Below, piece after piece: positions 43,239 through 52,563 of a stretch of DNA of 64,000 bases (position 1 is the first letter of the stretch; the number at the start of each line of letters is the position of its first letter). The DNA is from SB15 sp964639245 (GTDB taxonomy: Bacteria; Chloroflexota; Anaerolineae; Aggregatilineales; J027). The notes beneath the pieces were generated by a model that did no database searches, had not been told where the DNA came from, and was given only the letters and a program-made list of their open reading frames with translations. Position numbers and translations under genes: made by a program. The DNA lies in contig CAZXCU010000010.1 of NCBI GenBank assembly GCA_964639245.1, positions 124,001-188,000 of the forward strand, read 5' to 3'.

Positions 43239-43775
43239 TTAGCCCATGTCAATGTAGCGCTTCCAAGTCTCATGTTCACTCCCGAACTCAACCACTAGAT
43301 AGCTTGTACGAGGCCGTCGGGGTTCCCAGAGCAGTTTCATGCCCGCTTCGTGCGGCAGATGGTTGCCCTTGCGGTGGTTGCACTTTGGACAAGCACAGGC
43401 GGTGTTCATCCATGTATCTTTTCCGCCGCGTGAACGGGGTAGGATGTGGTCAACCGTCATGTCATGTTTAGAAAGCACTTTACCCTGCAAGGTTTCTCCC
43501 GGACGAATCCCGCAGTAAATGCAGCGATATTCGTCACGCATGAGAACACTTTTTCGACTCCAAGGGGCTTGGCGGCGTGGCACGTTAATGTATCGGCGGA
43601 GCGCGATAACCGACGGAATAGCAAATTTATCCCGTACCGTTCGCAAAAAGTTTCCTGTCTCCTCAATGACAACCGCCTTGCCGGAGATCAGGAGATTCAT
43701 CGCACGGGGAACACTGATAATAGCAATCGGATCCCACGTATGTCCATTGAGTAAGAGTACACGCCCTTGCGACAC
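43239..43775 (-). CDS. HNH endonuclease
   Basis: 178 residues from a GTG with AAAGGAG about 9 bases upstream. The HNH domain has a CIYCG zinc knuckle, DHILPRSRGGKDTWMN, and a second knuckle CPKCNHRKGN. The N-terminal 60 residues (VLLLNGHTWDPIAIISVPRAMNLLISG) are typical of the cyanobacterial/Chloroflexota stand-alone HNH family. It is not inside an intron or intein, so it is probably a host repair or restriction-like nuclease. Confidence 0.85.
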   Translation of the reverse strand: MSQGRVLLLNGHTWDPIAIISVPRAMNLLISGKAVVIEETGNFLRTVRDKFAIPSVIALRRYINVPRRQAPWSRKSVLMRDEYRCIYCGIRPGETLQGKVLSKHDMTVDHILPRSRGGKDTWMNTACACPKCNHRKGNHLPHEAGMKLLWEPRRPRTSYLVVEFGSEHETWKRYIDMG

Positions 43776-44001
43776 CGAGATACTCCTTTCGGTCTACAGA
43801 GGGCTGATTCGTTAAGAATCACTCTGAATCGAATGTCCTACCAGTGTTCATTGTACCAGATTTCACTTATAGTGAGCTAGCACAGATGTCTAATAAGTGT
43901 TTTAAATTTTCTTAATGGATAAGATAACAGGGAAACTTGGTGTAAATTGAAACACAAAATAAACAGGAATGGGACTGTTTTGTAACCTCTCTTATAGAAA
44001 C

Positions 44002-44032
44002 GCTGATAGGTGAGACAACCTCGCCTACCAGC
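44002..44032 (-). terminator. Hairpin terminator after the PPC-repeat gene
   Basis: 13 paired positions including one G-U and one mismatch, with a 5-base loop ACAAC, starting 15 bases beyond the stop codon at 44048. A modest T-rich stretch (GTTTCTATA) follows on the minus strand. Confidence 0.6.
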
Positions 44033-44047
44033 TAAGACAAAACACGA

Positions 44048-45745
44048 TTATTCCAGAGTCCATTCGTAAGATTGGAACTGCCCTTGATTCAGTTCACCTT
44101 CAATTGTTTCCACCACTTCGCCGTTCAGGGTCACGGTAAGGGTAAAAGATACCGGGTCAGTTGCATCACACGGGAAAATATAGGCCACCCCGATTTCATA
44201 GGTTCCTGAGGGGGGTTCTTCTGACCAGAAAACGCTTTCGCTGGGGGTTTCTGCTGTTTCTCCGCACCCCCCGTTGGCATCTCCGCCAAATGTCCCGCCT
44301 GTCTCAGATTCGGGCGAGAAAAAGCCAATGGCGGCACCATTCGGGTCGGTCACTTCAAGGTCAAAATCGGCGGTGGTGTTCCAACTTAAAGTAATCGTCA
44401 GCACCGCATTGCTCATATCTGGCATGGCTTCGGTAGGTTCGGGGGTGGATTCTTCGGTGGGCGCAGCTTCCGTCGATTCAGGTTCAGGGGTAGCGGCGGA
44501 AACCGTCGTATTGGCCTCAAACAGATACAGCACATACTCGCCACTGCTGCCCCGTTCGGCGCTCACTTCAATTTGATAGGTTCCCGCGCTGGTAATTGTT
44601 ACCGCCGCCAAACGTGCATCCGATGCACCATTAAAGCGATTATTAGCGGCAACCAAATTTCCACTACTATCACGGAGGGTCAGTGCCGGGTTGAAGTCCC
44701 CACTTTGCCGCTTGACCGAAACCGTTACAATATCGCCCGCTTGGGCTTCAAAATCATAATATTGGGGGGCAGCATTCGCCGCAAAATTCCCGCTGACAAA
44801 TGCCCCGTACTGAATAGCCTGCCCTTCGTCGGAGATTTGCCCCTGTGTGCTTGGTTCAGGGGTAGCGGTTTCAAGGGGTGCTTCTGCGGTAGCTTCCGGT
44901 TGTGCTGTGCCGGCGGCATCGGTCAAAATTTCCAGCGAATATTCTCCGATGGAGGTGCCTTCTGCCCCACCATACCGTGTTGCGACGATGATATAACTAC
45001 CCGTGTAAGGTAAATCGAAATTCAGAATTTCAGAGGTGGATAAATCATCTCCAAAGGGCGAATCGTCATTTTCCGCCAGCAAATTGCCATCACTGTCCAG
45101 CAAAATCACATAAGTATCCAAGCTGGCGCTGGGATTAATCCGCTGCATCCGAATGGTGATGGCATCCCCTTCACTGCCTTCAAATGTCCAGCGCTGTTCA
45201 ACAATCTCCAGCGTGATAAACCCGCGCACCGGGCTGTTATAAGAAATTTGATTGGCGGGAATTTGTTCATTCTCGGCGGGTGTCTGAGTCGCACTTTCGG
45301 TTGGGACAGGGGTTTCTGTGGTGGTCGGTTGTCCTTCCCCTCCTAAACTGAGCGTGAGTTGAAAATCCCCTTCGGAAATCCCGCCTTCCAAACCGAAGCG
45401 TGTTGCTTGAATGGTATAGGTATCACTTGCCGGGAGGGTCAAATTTTCAATAGCGGAATCAATCGTTACATCGGAGGCATCATCATTTTCTGCCACAATT
45501 GCGCCGCTACTGTCCAAAAGCAGCAGATAGCTATCCAAACTGCTGCCATCAGCGGCAGCCATCACAATCGTAATTACGTCGCCTGCGGCCCCCTCAAATT
45601 GATAGGCTTGAATGGGGGTAGTGCTAGTGATGCTGCCAGTCACTGTTTCGCCATAAGCAAGACTTGTGGGTTGTTGGGCGCTGAGGCTAAACGGCAGCGC
45701 AAAAAGTATCAAACACAGAACAACGTAACGCATTCTCATTTTCAC
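44048..45745 (-). CDS. Exported PPC-repeat protein with C-terminal YfaP-like domain
   Basis: 565 residues, signal peptide 1-23. Three bacterial pre-peptidase C-terminal (PPC) domains (about 25-135, 165-275, 310-410), each with the YTIxATRFG / DSYLLLLDSSGAIVAENDD pattern, are separated by Thr/Pro/Glu linkers. The C-terminal part (about 445-560) resembles a DUF2135/YfaP domain (LSWNTTADFDLEVTDPNG, ESVFWSEEPPSGTYEIGV). No protease domain is attached, unlike most PPC proteins. It lies at the end of the polysaccharide cluster and may be an adhesin or envelope component. Confidence 0.78.
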   Translation of the reverse strand: MKMRMRYVVLCLILFALPFSLSAQQPTSLAYGETVTGSITSTTPIQAYQFEGAAGDVITIVMAAADGSSLDSYLLLLDSSGAIVAENDDASDVTIDSAIENLTLPASDTYTIQATRFGLEGGISEGDFQLTLSLGGEGQPTTTETPVPTESATQTPAENEQIPANQISYNSPVRGFITLEIVEQRWTFEGSEGDAITIRMQRINPSASLDTYVILLDSDGNLLAENDDSPFGDDLSTSEILNFDLPYTGSYIIVATRYGGAEGTSIGEYSLEILTDAAGTAQPEATAEAPLETATPEPSTQGQISDEGQAIQYGAFVSGNFAANAAPQYYDFEAQAGDIVTVSVKRQSGDFNPALTLRDSSGNLVAANNRFNGASDARLAAVTITSAGTYQIEVSAERGSSGEYVLYLFEANTTVSAATPEPESTEAAPTEESTPEPTEAMPDMSNAVLTITLSWNTTADFDLEVTDPNGAAIGFFSPESETGGTFGGDANGGCGETAETPSESVFWSEEPPSGTYEIGVAYIFPCDATDPVSFTLTVTLNGEVVETIEGELNQGQFQSYEWTLE

Positions 45746-45815
45746 CTCTGGAATTCAGAGTAAGTTTAACACAATCTGGAGGGGATAGCGGAAATTTGAC
45801 CCGCCCTTTGATTTC

Positions 45816-46691
45816 TCAGCTTAACAAATAGGTTTCAGCGAAGTGAATCCAGTCTTCGGGCATGGTGCCTTTCGTATGGTAACCTTCGGATTTTCGTACC
45901 CCACGTCCTAAATGCAGAAAAAACACATTCCAATCATCGTCAAAAACACGATCCATATAGAGTTCTTGGAAGTGCGGCGGGGCTTTGGGGATGAGTTCCG
46001 GTTCGTGCAGCGTATTATGGCAGTGGAAAACTTCATACCCTGCCTTGCGTAAATGAATCGTAACACGGTCTCCAACATCATACTGGGGCAAAGCCGGGTA
46101 AAAATCGAGCTTCAGGCGTTTAAACAATTGAAAATCCACCAGATAGCCCAAAACATGCAAGATGCCTTCGGGGGTGCGCTGGGTATCTAACCGCACCCCC
46201 GATGCGCCCACCTTGCCCTGAATTTTGGATTTTAAAAACGATAACCAGCCCGCATGACACACCAAAATATCTTGATGCAGGGTCATGAGATAGCGGGTTT
46301 GCGGGTCAATTAAGCGGATAGCAATTTCAAGCGCGATGGCATTGTCATAGCTGCCCCATGAAAAACTACGCGGTTCGGGTTTCCACCAACGTCGGCCCTC
46401 CGGTGGAATCGGTTGGGTACGATTCAGCACCACATTGATATTGGGGAGTTTCAGCAGCCAGTCTGTATTTTCCGCAGGCGAATTGTTGTCCACAATCCAC
46501 AGTTCGTGGGGTTCAGGGGTGTAGCGCTGAATCGACTCGATGCACACACGCAAAATTTCACGGGTTGACTCGTTGGGTTGAAAAGAGACCACCACCAAAC
46601 GGGGGGCATCTGGGGGTTGGGTAATTGTGCGCTGGATTTGCAGATCAAAACGCTGGCCTTTAAGACGGAGTTTTTGGGCAATCAGAGTCAT
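45816..46691 (-). CDS. Family 2 glycosyltransferase of the polysaccharide cluster
   Basis: 291 residues. GT-A fold features: LVVVSFQPNESTREILRVCIESI, LWIVDNNSPAENTDWL, and YLMTLHQDILVCHAGWLS where a DxD-like site would be. The acceptor sugar is not predictable. Its start overlaps the stop of the acyltransferase-CmcI gene by four bases (ATGA), so it belongs to the same transcript. Confidence 0.8.
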   Translation of the reverse strand: MTLIAQKLRLKGQRFDLQIQRTITQPPDAPRLVVVSFQPNESTREILRVCIESIQRYTPEPHELWIVDNNSPAENTDWLLKLPNINVVLNRTQPIPPEGRRWWKPEPRSFSWGSYDNAIALEIAIRLIDPQTRYLMTLHQDILVCHAGWLSFLKSKIQGKVGASGVRLDTQRTPEGILHVLGYLVDFQLFKRLKLDFYPALPQYDVGDRVTIHLRKAGYEVFHCHNTLHEPELIPKAPPHFQELYMDRVFDDDWNVFFLHLGRGVRKSEGYHTKGTMPEDWIHFAETYLLS

Positions 46692-48094
46692 CGTTTAAAC
46701 CTCATCACGCCAATGCCGTATTCATTGTTATTCGCGCAGCCATCAAAAATATGAATCATCCAGTCATCATTTTCCGCGTGGCGGGTGGGAATCTGTAAAA
46801 TTTCGGGTGCGTATAACCCCATCACATGCCGTTCCCATGAGCCAGTTGCCGAAGTTGGCACGGCCTCTAATGGAATGGTCATGGGATTCTGGTACAACCG
46901 AAAGCCAACATCATGAAAAAAATGAACGGTGTGGGGGTATTTTTTGCCCAGTTCAATTTGTTCTTTGACCATGAAATACATATGGGCATCCTGAAACACA
47001 AGCTCAGGACTCCAGCGCTGCCAGACTGCCTCCATGTTCCCGGTAAAATCCTCGATGATATATTCAACGTCGGGGGCAGGGTGGCGAAGCTCATCCACAA
47101 TATTAATGGTGATGATGCGGGTTTTTAGCCCCAAAAAGCGGCACATCCGCGCCAGAATCTGAGATGAACAACCGGACTGGGTGCCAAATTCAACCAGCGA
47201 TTTGGGTTGAATATCTTGCAGCGCCGCCAGCCACACCGCCAGATTTTCATAACTTAGCGATTTGTATTGGTGTATTAGACGGGCAGTATCGTCCAACATT
47301 ACAAATTGTTGTAACTTTTCTTGGAGCGTTTCCAGCGAAAAACTGTTGGGAAAAATCGTCGGAATTTCTGCTAGGTACGAAGCAGGCACACCTGCCGCAC
47401 GCACTCCGTAATGTTGATGGGCGAAAGCGACAGCTTCATGGGCGGGCAGGGTAAAAAATTCCTTGCGGGCAAAAATCGTTTCATCTGTCCATTCCCACCA
47501 CGCGATTTCCTGCATTTGCTGGCGCAAGTTTTCATCTTCAATCCGCCATTTAATCAGTCTGGCCGGATTCCCCGCCACAATGCCGTAATCGGGAACATCT
47601 TTTGTAACCACACTCCCTGCCCCGATAATTGCCCCGTTTCCAATACGGATTCCCGGCAAAATAATCACATTTGCACCAATCCACACATCATTCCCGATGC
47701 GGGTGTAATTGCGGTGCGGCAAGGTGGATTTTTCATGAAAAAACGTATCAACCGGAAAATTGGCAATGCGCTGCGGAAAATGATGCCCGGTACACAGCAA
47801 AAATTTTACATCATTGGCAATCGAGCAAAATGCACCCATGCTCAGAACATCCTGTTCATGGAAGCCTTCAAACACTGTTTGAGCGCCATAGTAGCTCCAG
47901 CGTCCGAGAAAAACCGTGCCACGACTGCCATTTTTCCCTAGCGGGATCTGGCGTTTTTTGCCGATTTCAGGAAAACGCTGGCTGTACACCGGATGGTCGC
48001 TGCCTACCCCTGTAAATTTAGCGGAAATTGGGGAGGGGGGAGGGGTGTGACCTCGAAGTAAACGTTTGGTTTTGTGGTAAATTCGACGGAGCAT
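46688..48094 (-). CDS. Left-handed beta-helix acyltransferase (CatB-like) fused to a CmcI-type methyltransferase/hydroxylase domain
   Basis: 468 residues. Residues about 20-215 are a hexapeptide acyltransferase of the xenobiotic acetyltransferase type: ACGT-like RGTVFLGRWSYYGAQTVF, IGNDVWIGANVIILPGIRIGNGAIIGAGSVV and GNPARLIKWR. Residues about 255-468 resemble CmcI (LVEFGTQSGCSSQILARMCRF, FFHDVGF, RLYQNPMTIP). Both parts probably modify sugars of the exported polymer. The two domains are in one frame. Close to overlapping genes on both sides. Confidence 0.8.
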   Translation of the reverse strand: MLRRIYHKTKRLLRGHTPPPSPISAKFTGVGSDHPVYSQRFPEIGKKRQIPLGKNGSRGTVFLGRWSYYGAQTVFEGFHEQDVLSMGAFCSIANDVKFLLCTGHHFPQRIANFPVDTFFHEKSTLPHRNYTRIGNDVWIGANVIILPGIRIGNGAIIGAGSVVTKDVPDYGIVAGNPARLIKWRIEDENLRQQMQEIAWWEWTDETIFARKEFFTLPAHEAVAFAHQHYGVRAAGVPASYLAEIPTIFPNSFSLETLQEKLQQFVMLDDTARLIHQYKSLSYENLAVWLAALQDIQPKSLVEFGTQSGCSSQILARMCRFLGLKTRIITINIVDELRHPAPDVEYIIEDFTGNMEAVWQRWSPELVFQDAHMYFMVKEQIELGKKYPHTVHFFHDVGFRLYQNPMTIPLEAVPTSATGSWERHVMGLYAPEILQIPTRHAENDDWMIHIFDGCANNNEYGIGVMRFKR

Positions 48095-48100
48095 ACAAGC

Positions 48101-48745
48101 CTATTTTTGAATGGTAAATATCACACGGGCAATATCATTGCCGTAGCGGTTCGCTTCGCTGAATGGGGGATGGTCTTCACTGACCAAAATTTGCCCAACA
48201 TGGGGTTGAAATTGGTCAATCAAATGCTGCGGGCTTTGAAAATCAATCCGGTCTGCGCCGCGTGTTTCATAGCGGATAGGCACTTCAATCGCCACCACTG
48301 CCCCATTCCGCGCCACACGGGTAATTTCCCGGATTACTTGTTGAGCATCATAAGCGTGTTCTAAGGAATGGGAGCTATAAATTGCATCAAAATGGGCATC
48401 AGGAAATTTAAGGGCGTGCATATCCATCACTAAAATATCAGGCGTTTCACTGTACAAATCAATCCCGATAACATTTTTTACGCCCTTGCTGCGAAGGTAA
48501 TTTAATTCATCGGTATTACGGCTCCCTAAACACAACACGGTCGTTTCAGGTTTGAGATAGGCTGCGAGTCGGTCAATCAGTAGGGGCGATTGCAAGCGCA
48601 CCGTTTTTTTTGCAAAGGTGCGTTCATATTGCATTTTTAGGTAAGCACGGTACTCCCCGGTCTTACCCCGCCCCAACCATGCCAGACGGATTTTATGCAC
48701 CGCTCGATAGCCTTTGTCGCGCAAGCGGCCTAATCTACCGACCAT
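48101..48745 (-). CDS. SAM-dependent methyltransferase of the polysaccharide cluster
   Basis: 214 residues, class I fold. SAM-binding loop VLCLGSRNTDELNYL (about 74-88), acidic residue IGIDLYS, and motif LEHAYDAQQVIREITRVARNGAVVAIEVP. The substrate, likely a sugar or polymer end, is unknown. Its start lies 11 bases inside the Wzt-like gene end. Confidence 0.78.
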   Translation of the reverse strand: MVGRLGRLRDKGYRAVHKIRLAWLGRGKTGEYRAYLKMQYERTFAKKTVRLQSPLLIDRLAAYLKPETTVLCLGSRNTDELNYLRSKGVKNVIGIDLYSETPDILVMDMHALKFPDAHFDAIYSSHSLEHAYDAQQVIREITRVARNGAVVAIEVPIRYETRGADRIDFQSPQHLIDQFQPHVGQILVSEDHPPFSEANRYGNDIARVIFTIQK

Positions 48746-49961
48746 GTTCTAAAATTCCTTCCCATTCGGCTTTAATCATGACTACACCGTAATCAACCGC
48801 CAAGCGAATATCACCGGGAACGGTCACGGTAAAGGCAGCAAGGCCACGTCCACCGCCCAGAATACTGCCGTTTTGATGTTTAATTTTGGCCTCAATTTGA
48901 TAAATGCCATTCAACAAAGTCATTTCGGGGATGATACAACGAAAAACACCCCGTCCACGCAGGGGCATTTGTGCTTCATGCCCCACGTTGGTAAAACCCG
49001 ATACATAAAACACATCGATTGTCGAAATGGTCAAGCCGATAATGGGTGCTTCAACGGGTTCATGGGCCTCATATTCGACTTCAATCATCACTGATTCGCC
49101 CGTATATAAGTTGGTGGTGACTTTGCCCTGTGAATTAATCAGGCGGACTTCTCGCACATCGACCACTGCATTAGCGAGTTTTTGCTGCAAAACCGTATAT
49201 TTTTCGCCACTGGCAGCATATTGTTCCATCATGCGGGCATTGGAAGTTTCATAATATTGAGAGACGACTTCAGCAGTTTTGCCAATCGCCACTTGCTGAC
49301 CCTCTGCCAGCAACAGCACACGGTCACACAGACGTTCCACCTGGCGGATGCTATGCGAGACAAACAAGACTGTTTTACCGTTTTGCTGCATTTTTTCCAT
49401 ACGGTCTAGGGATTTACGCTGGAAGGTAATATCTCCCACTGCCAAGACTTCATCCACCAGCAAAATATCAGCATCCACATTGAGCGCTACCGCAAAACCG
49501 AGTCTGGCTAACATCCCGCTCGAGTATTTCCAGACAGGTTCATCAAACCATGTACCAAGTTCACAAAAATCCTCAATTTCGGGGAGTTTGGAGCGCATTT
49601 CCGAATGGGACATACCCATCAAAATCCCCAGAAGTTGCACATTTTCCCGTCCGGTCAATTCCATGTTCATGCCCGCGTTGAGTTCAATCATCGGGAAAAT
49701 TCGCCCATTGACGGTGACAGAACCCCGTGTTGCCGGAGTCACCCCCGCAAGGATTTTCAAAAGGGTACTTTTACCTGCCCCGTTATATCCGATAATCCCT
49801 AAAGTTTCGCCGGCGTGGACTTCAAAATGAATATCCTTGAGTGACCATTTCGGCTCGGCCAACGCCTTCCCCCGCACACGGCGAAGCACATTTTTCAATA
49901 CAGGGGCAAGCGGCAGCCCGTACTGTTTATAAAGCCCGTTGACTTGAATCACACTGCTCAT
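48735..49961 (-). CDS. Polysaccharide ABC exporter ATPase, Wzt type with carbohydrate-binding C-terminus
   Basis: 408 residues from ATG 49961 (ATGA overlap with the permease gene); the longer frame to 50006 is rejected. The ATPase (about 1-250) has GYNGAGKSTLLKILAG, signature KYSSGMLARLGFAVAL and DILLVDEVLAVGD. Residues about 265-400 form a beta-sandwich like the Wzt C-terminal O-antigen-binding domain (VTTNLYTGESVMIEVEYEAH, GLTISTIDVFYVSG). That domain recognises the terminal sugar of the chain in Gram-negative exporters. Its presence implies a specific, capped polymer. Confidence 0.88.
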   Translation of the reverse strand: MSSVIQVNGLYKQYGLPLAPVLKNVLRRVRGKALAEPKWSLKDIHFEVHAGETLGIIGYNGAGKSTLLKILAGVTPATRGSVTVNGRIFPMIELNAGMNMELTGRENVQLLGILMGMSHSEMRSKLPEIEDFCELGTWFDEPVWKYSSGMLARLGFAVALNVDADILLVDEVLAVGDITFQRKSLDRMEKMQQNGKTVLFVSHSIRQVERLCDRVLLLAEGQQVAIGKTAEVVSQYYETSNARMMEQYAASGEKYTVLQQKLANAVVDVREVRLINSQGKVTTNLYTGESVMIEVEYEAHEPVEAPIIGLTISTIDVFYVSGFTNVGHEAQMPLRGRGVFRCIIPEMTLLNGIYQIEAKIKHQNGSILGGGRGLAAFTVTVPGDIRLAVDYGVVMIKAEWEGILEHGR

Positions 49962-50740
49962 AGCACATCCGCGAAATAGCGTGAGGTATACCGGAAAACA
50001 GGCCAAGCGATGAGTAGCGCCAGCGCGATTCCGGGCAGAGACCAGAGCAACAAGTCAACGTCGGGCGCTTCACCCCGCGCCAGAATACTGCGAAATCCTT
50101 CCAAAATCCCCACCATCGGATTGAGCTTATACAAGGTCTGCCATTTTTCAGGAACTTCGCTAAGGGGATAAATAATCGGCGTGAGGTAAATCCACAATTG
50201 CAAAATAAAAGCGTTGACCTGCAGAACATCTCGCCGATACACCCCCAAGGCCGCAAAAAACATCCCGACCCCCAGCGCAAACAAAGCAGTGAGACTAACC
50301 AGAATCGGCAGCCAAATCACCAGCGATATTCCCACACTGACCTGATACCAGACCATCATCCCTGCCAAGATGAGACCAGACATGAGACCATCAAATGCAG
50401 CCGTGGTAATCGCCACCATTGGGAATAATTCGCGTGAAACAGCCGTTTTTTTAATAATGCTGGCGTTGCTGATGATGCTTGGCCCGCATCGGCTGACGCT
50501 GTTAGCAAAAAATGTCCATGGGGTCAGGGCGCTGTAACTGAAAATAAGATAGGGAATCCCGTCACTGGGAATTTCTAACACCCCGCGCAAGGTGGTAAAA
50601 ACGACCATGAGCATCAACGGCTGTAAAACCGCCCACAACGGGCCAAAAATAGTACGGCGATAACGGGCGCGAATATCCCGACTGGTAATTGCCCAGAGCA
50701 GGCGAAAAAAGCGCCTTGTATTATCATTTACAACCAGCAT
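49958..50740 (-). CDS. Polysaccharide ABC exporter permease, Wzm/TagG type
   Basis: 260 residues from ATG 50740 (GGGA 5 bases upstream), the usual ABC-2 permease length; the 50803 start would add an unusual leader. Six helices, with basic N-terminus RRFFRLLWAITSRDIRARYRRT and the conserved PLMLMVVFTTL and LNPMVGILEGFRSIL. It forms the channel partner of the Wzt-like ATPase for exporting undecaprenyl-linked polymer. Confidence 0.88.
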   Translation of the reverse strand: MLVVNDNTRRFFRLLWAITSRDIRARYRRTIFGPLWAVLQPLMLMVVFTTLRGVLEIPSDGIPYLIFSYSALTPWTFFANSVSRCGPSIISNASIIKKTAVSRELFPMVAITTAAFDGLMSGLILAGMMVWYQVSVGISLVIWLPILVSLTALFALGVGMFFAALGVYRRDVLQVNAFILQLWIYLTPIIYPLSEVPEKWQTLYKLNPMVGILEGFRSILARGEAPDVDLLLWSLPGIALALLIAWPVFRYTSRYFADVL

Positions 50741-50824
50741 GAAGTTCCCATCTAAAATTTCGGCGCTTATCTTACACGATTTTTGGGCAGCATAAGCCAA
50801 CAAATCCTAAAAGTGGCAGAAAAA

Positions 50825-51706
50825 TTAGGCACGGGGAACATACAAGGCTAGCAGCACCCCTACCGCAATCATCGCCCCGCCAATCGCTAAATTGACAGTG
50901 AAGTCCTGTCCGAGCAGCGCTACCCCCAGCACCGCCCCCACAAGTGGTTGGGCGAAGAAAAACAGGGAAGCCACCGACGCATCCACGAGCGCAAACGCCC
51001 GATTCCAGAACCACATTGCCCCTGCTGTTGATACCACACCGAGATACAAAATACCCAAAATGATAGGAATATCAATTTCACCGATAGAGATGCTGGAAAG
51101 TTCAATTGCAGAGGCTGGCAGAGTGAGCATCATCCCACCAAAAAAGGCAATCAATGTCACCCAGAGCGTATCCATTTTCGCGCTGACCAAGCGTACCAAC
51201 ACTGAATATAAGCCCCATGTCACCCCGGCAATGGCTAGCGCCACATCTCCCACAAAAGTATCCGAGCTAAAATTGGCCTGTGTGGGGTCAATAATCACAA
51301 TGACTCCAACGGAAGCCAATACCACCGCCGCAATCCGTTGGGCATTGAGTTTTTCTTTCAAAATCAGCGCGGCAAACACCAGAATAAATGCAGGCGAGGA
51401 TGTGGTAATGAGCGCCCCGTTCACCGCCGTCGATTTGTCTGTGCCGACGAACTGCGCCCCGACGCTAATCCCAAACCCGATGAGTCCCACCCCCAAGACA
51501 CGCAAAATTTGCGACGGGTCAGGCAGAACTTTATTAGGTTGGCGGGAAAGCAAAAATCCCAGTACCAGCGCCCCCATAATAAGCCGCATCGACAACAGGG
51601 TAAAGGGGGGTATCGTTTCCAGCACCACATCCGAGACCACATACATCCCGCCCCAGATGGCTGCTGCTAAAATCCCGTAAATTGCGCCCAAAAGTGAATT
51701 GTTCAT
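50825..51706 (-). CDS. EamA/DMT-family transporter
   Basis: 293 residues from ATG 51706, chosen because of the four-base overlap with the methyltransferase gene; the frame to 51745 is longer but less likely. Ten helices in two EamA halves (GILAAAIWGGMYVVSDVVLE and DVALAIAGVTWGLYSVLVRLVSAK). DMT transporters export metabolites or sugar nucleotides; in this cluster a role in precursor supply is possible, but not proven. Confidence 0.85.
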   Translation of the reverse strand: MNNSLLGAIYGILAAAIWGGMYVVSDVVLETIPPFTLLSMRLIMGALVLGFLLSRQPNKVLPDPSQILRVLGVGLIGFGISVGAQFVGTDKSTAVNGALITTSSPAFILVFAALILKEKLNAQRIAAVVLASVGVIVIIDPTQANFSSDTFVGDVALAIAGVTWGLYSVLVRLVSAKMDTLWVTLIAFFGGMMLTLPASAIELSSISIGEIDIPIILGILYLGVVSTAGAMWFWNRAFALVDASVASLFFFAQPLVGAVLGVALLGQDFTVNLAIGGAMIAVGVLLALYVPRA

Positions 51707-52479
51707 TGTTTTTTCAAGACGAACCAGTGAGACAGCCCAAACCATCGCAACGGGGTTTTTTCTAGCGGATACAATACCCCGCGTAAAATTTTTCCCGCTA
51801 AAGGCGCACGCTGCACAATATTGTCGTAACCCCCAAAAATCCGACTATGATGCACAACTTCTACGGGTAAATTTTGAAATAACCCGCGTAAGGCATGGGC
51901 GGAATAAGCCCGAACATGCGGGGCAAGCTGGTTGCGCCATCGGTCAGGCAAATAATTGATGAGAGGTGTATTGCCAAAATGATAGTCGCCCTTCCAGTAA
52001 TGCCCATGTGTTTCAAAGGGATACCAGCGATTCGGGCAAAAGAGGGCGATGTATCCGCCTGTTTTGGTGACGCGCACCATCTCGTGAGCAAATAGTTGGT
52101 CGTTCAGTACATGCTCGATGACTTCATGCGAAAATACCACGTCGAATAAGTTGCTCTGGTAGGGAATCGCTTCGCCAGCCGCCACTACTGCATGAGGCAC
52201 TTCACCCTGCGATTCCTGTACCCGTTCAAATTCAATATCAAAGGCTTCGACACGGGGGGAAAACCGACGGCGAAATTGACTGGCGTACATCCCCACCCCC
52301 GAACCTGCCACGAGAATATGGGCATTGTGCAGATTCACTTGCTGAGAAACCATGTGCAGACGGCGTTCTTGTCCGCTTCGCCAAACGTAGGAGGGTTCGC
52401 CGCGCAGGGCGGCTTTGTCTGAATGAGTCATGGGTAGCGATTTTACCAGCGTGGCCTTGAAGCGTGTAGGGGTGGACAT
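51703..52479 (-). CDS. SAM-dependent methyltransferase, first gene of the polysaccharide cluster
   Basis: 258 residues. Motif I ILVAGSGVGMYASQFRR (about 55-71), acidic IEAFDIEFERVQ-type residue after strand beta2, and FDVVFSHEVIEHVLNDQ with a Methyltransf_11 layout. Start at ATG 52479; an internal ATG at 52431 is equally possible, since neither has a clear ribosome-binding site. The coding region abuts the EamA gene by a four-base overlap, so the transcript would cover the cluster. Confidence 0.78.
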   Translation of the reverse strand: MSTPTRFKATLVKSLPMTHSDKAALRGEPSYVWRSGQERRLHMVSQQVNLHNAHILVAGSGVGMYASQFRRRFSPRVEAFDIEFERVQESQGEVPHAVVAAGEAIPYQSNLFDVVFSHEVIEHVLNDQLFAHEMVRVTKTGGYIALFCPNRWYPFETHGHYWKGDYHFGNTPLINYLPDRWRNQLAPHVRAYSAHALRGLFQNLPVEVVHHSRIFGGYDNIVQRAPLAGKILRGVLYPLEKTPLRWFGLSHWFVLKKQ

Positions 52480-52563
52480 GGCAGAATGCCAATGGCACTA
52501 AAATCGGACTGAACAAAAGCCATCATGAGGCCGTAAAATAACAAAAAGGAGTGAGTCAAAATC

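Noticed and set aside
43239..43775. HNH gene as a homing endonuclease or phage remnant
   Set aside because: It is not inside an intron or intein and has no phage neighbours; size and N-terminus fit a stand-alone chromosomal family.
50892..51680. 262-codon plus-strand frame opposite the EamA gene
   Set aside because: Antisense to ten clear membrane helices; composition is the reverse complement of hydrophobic codons.
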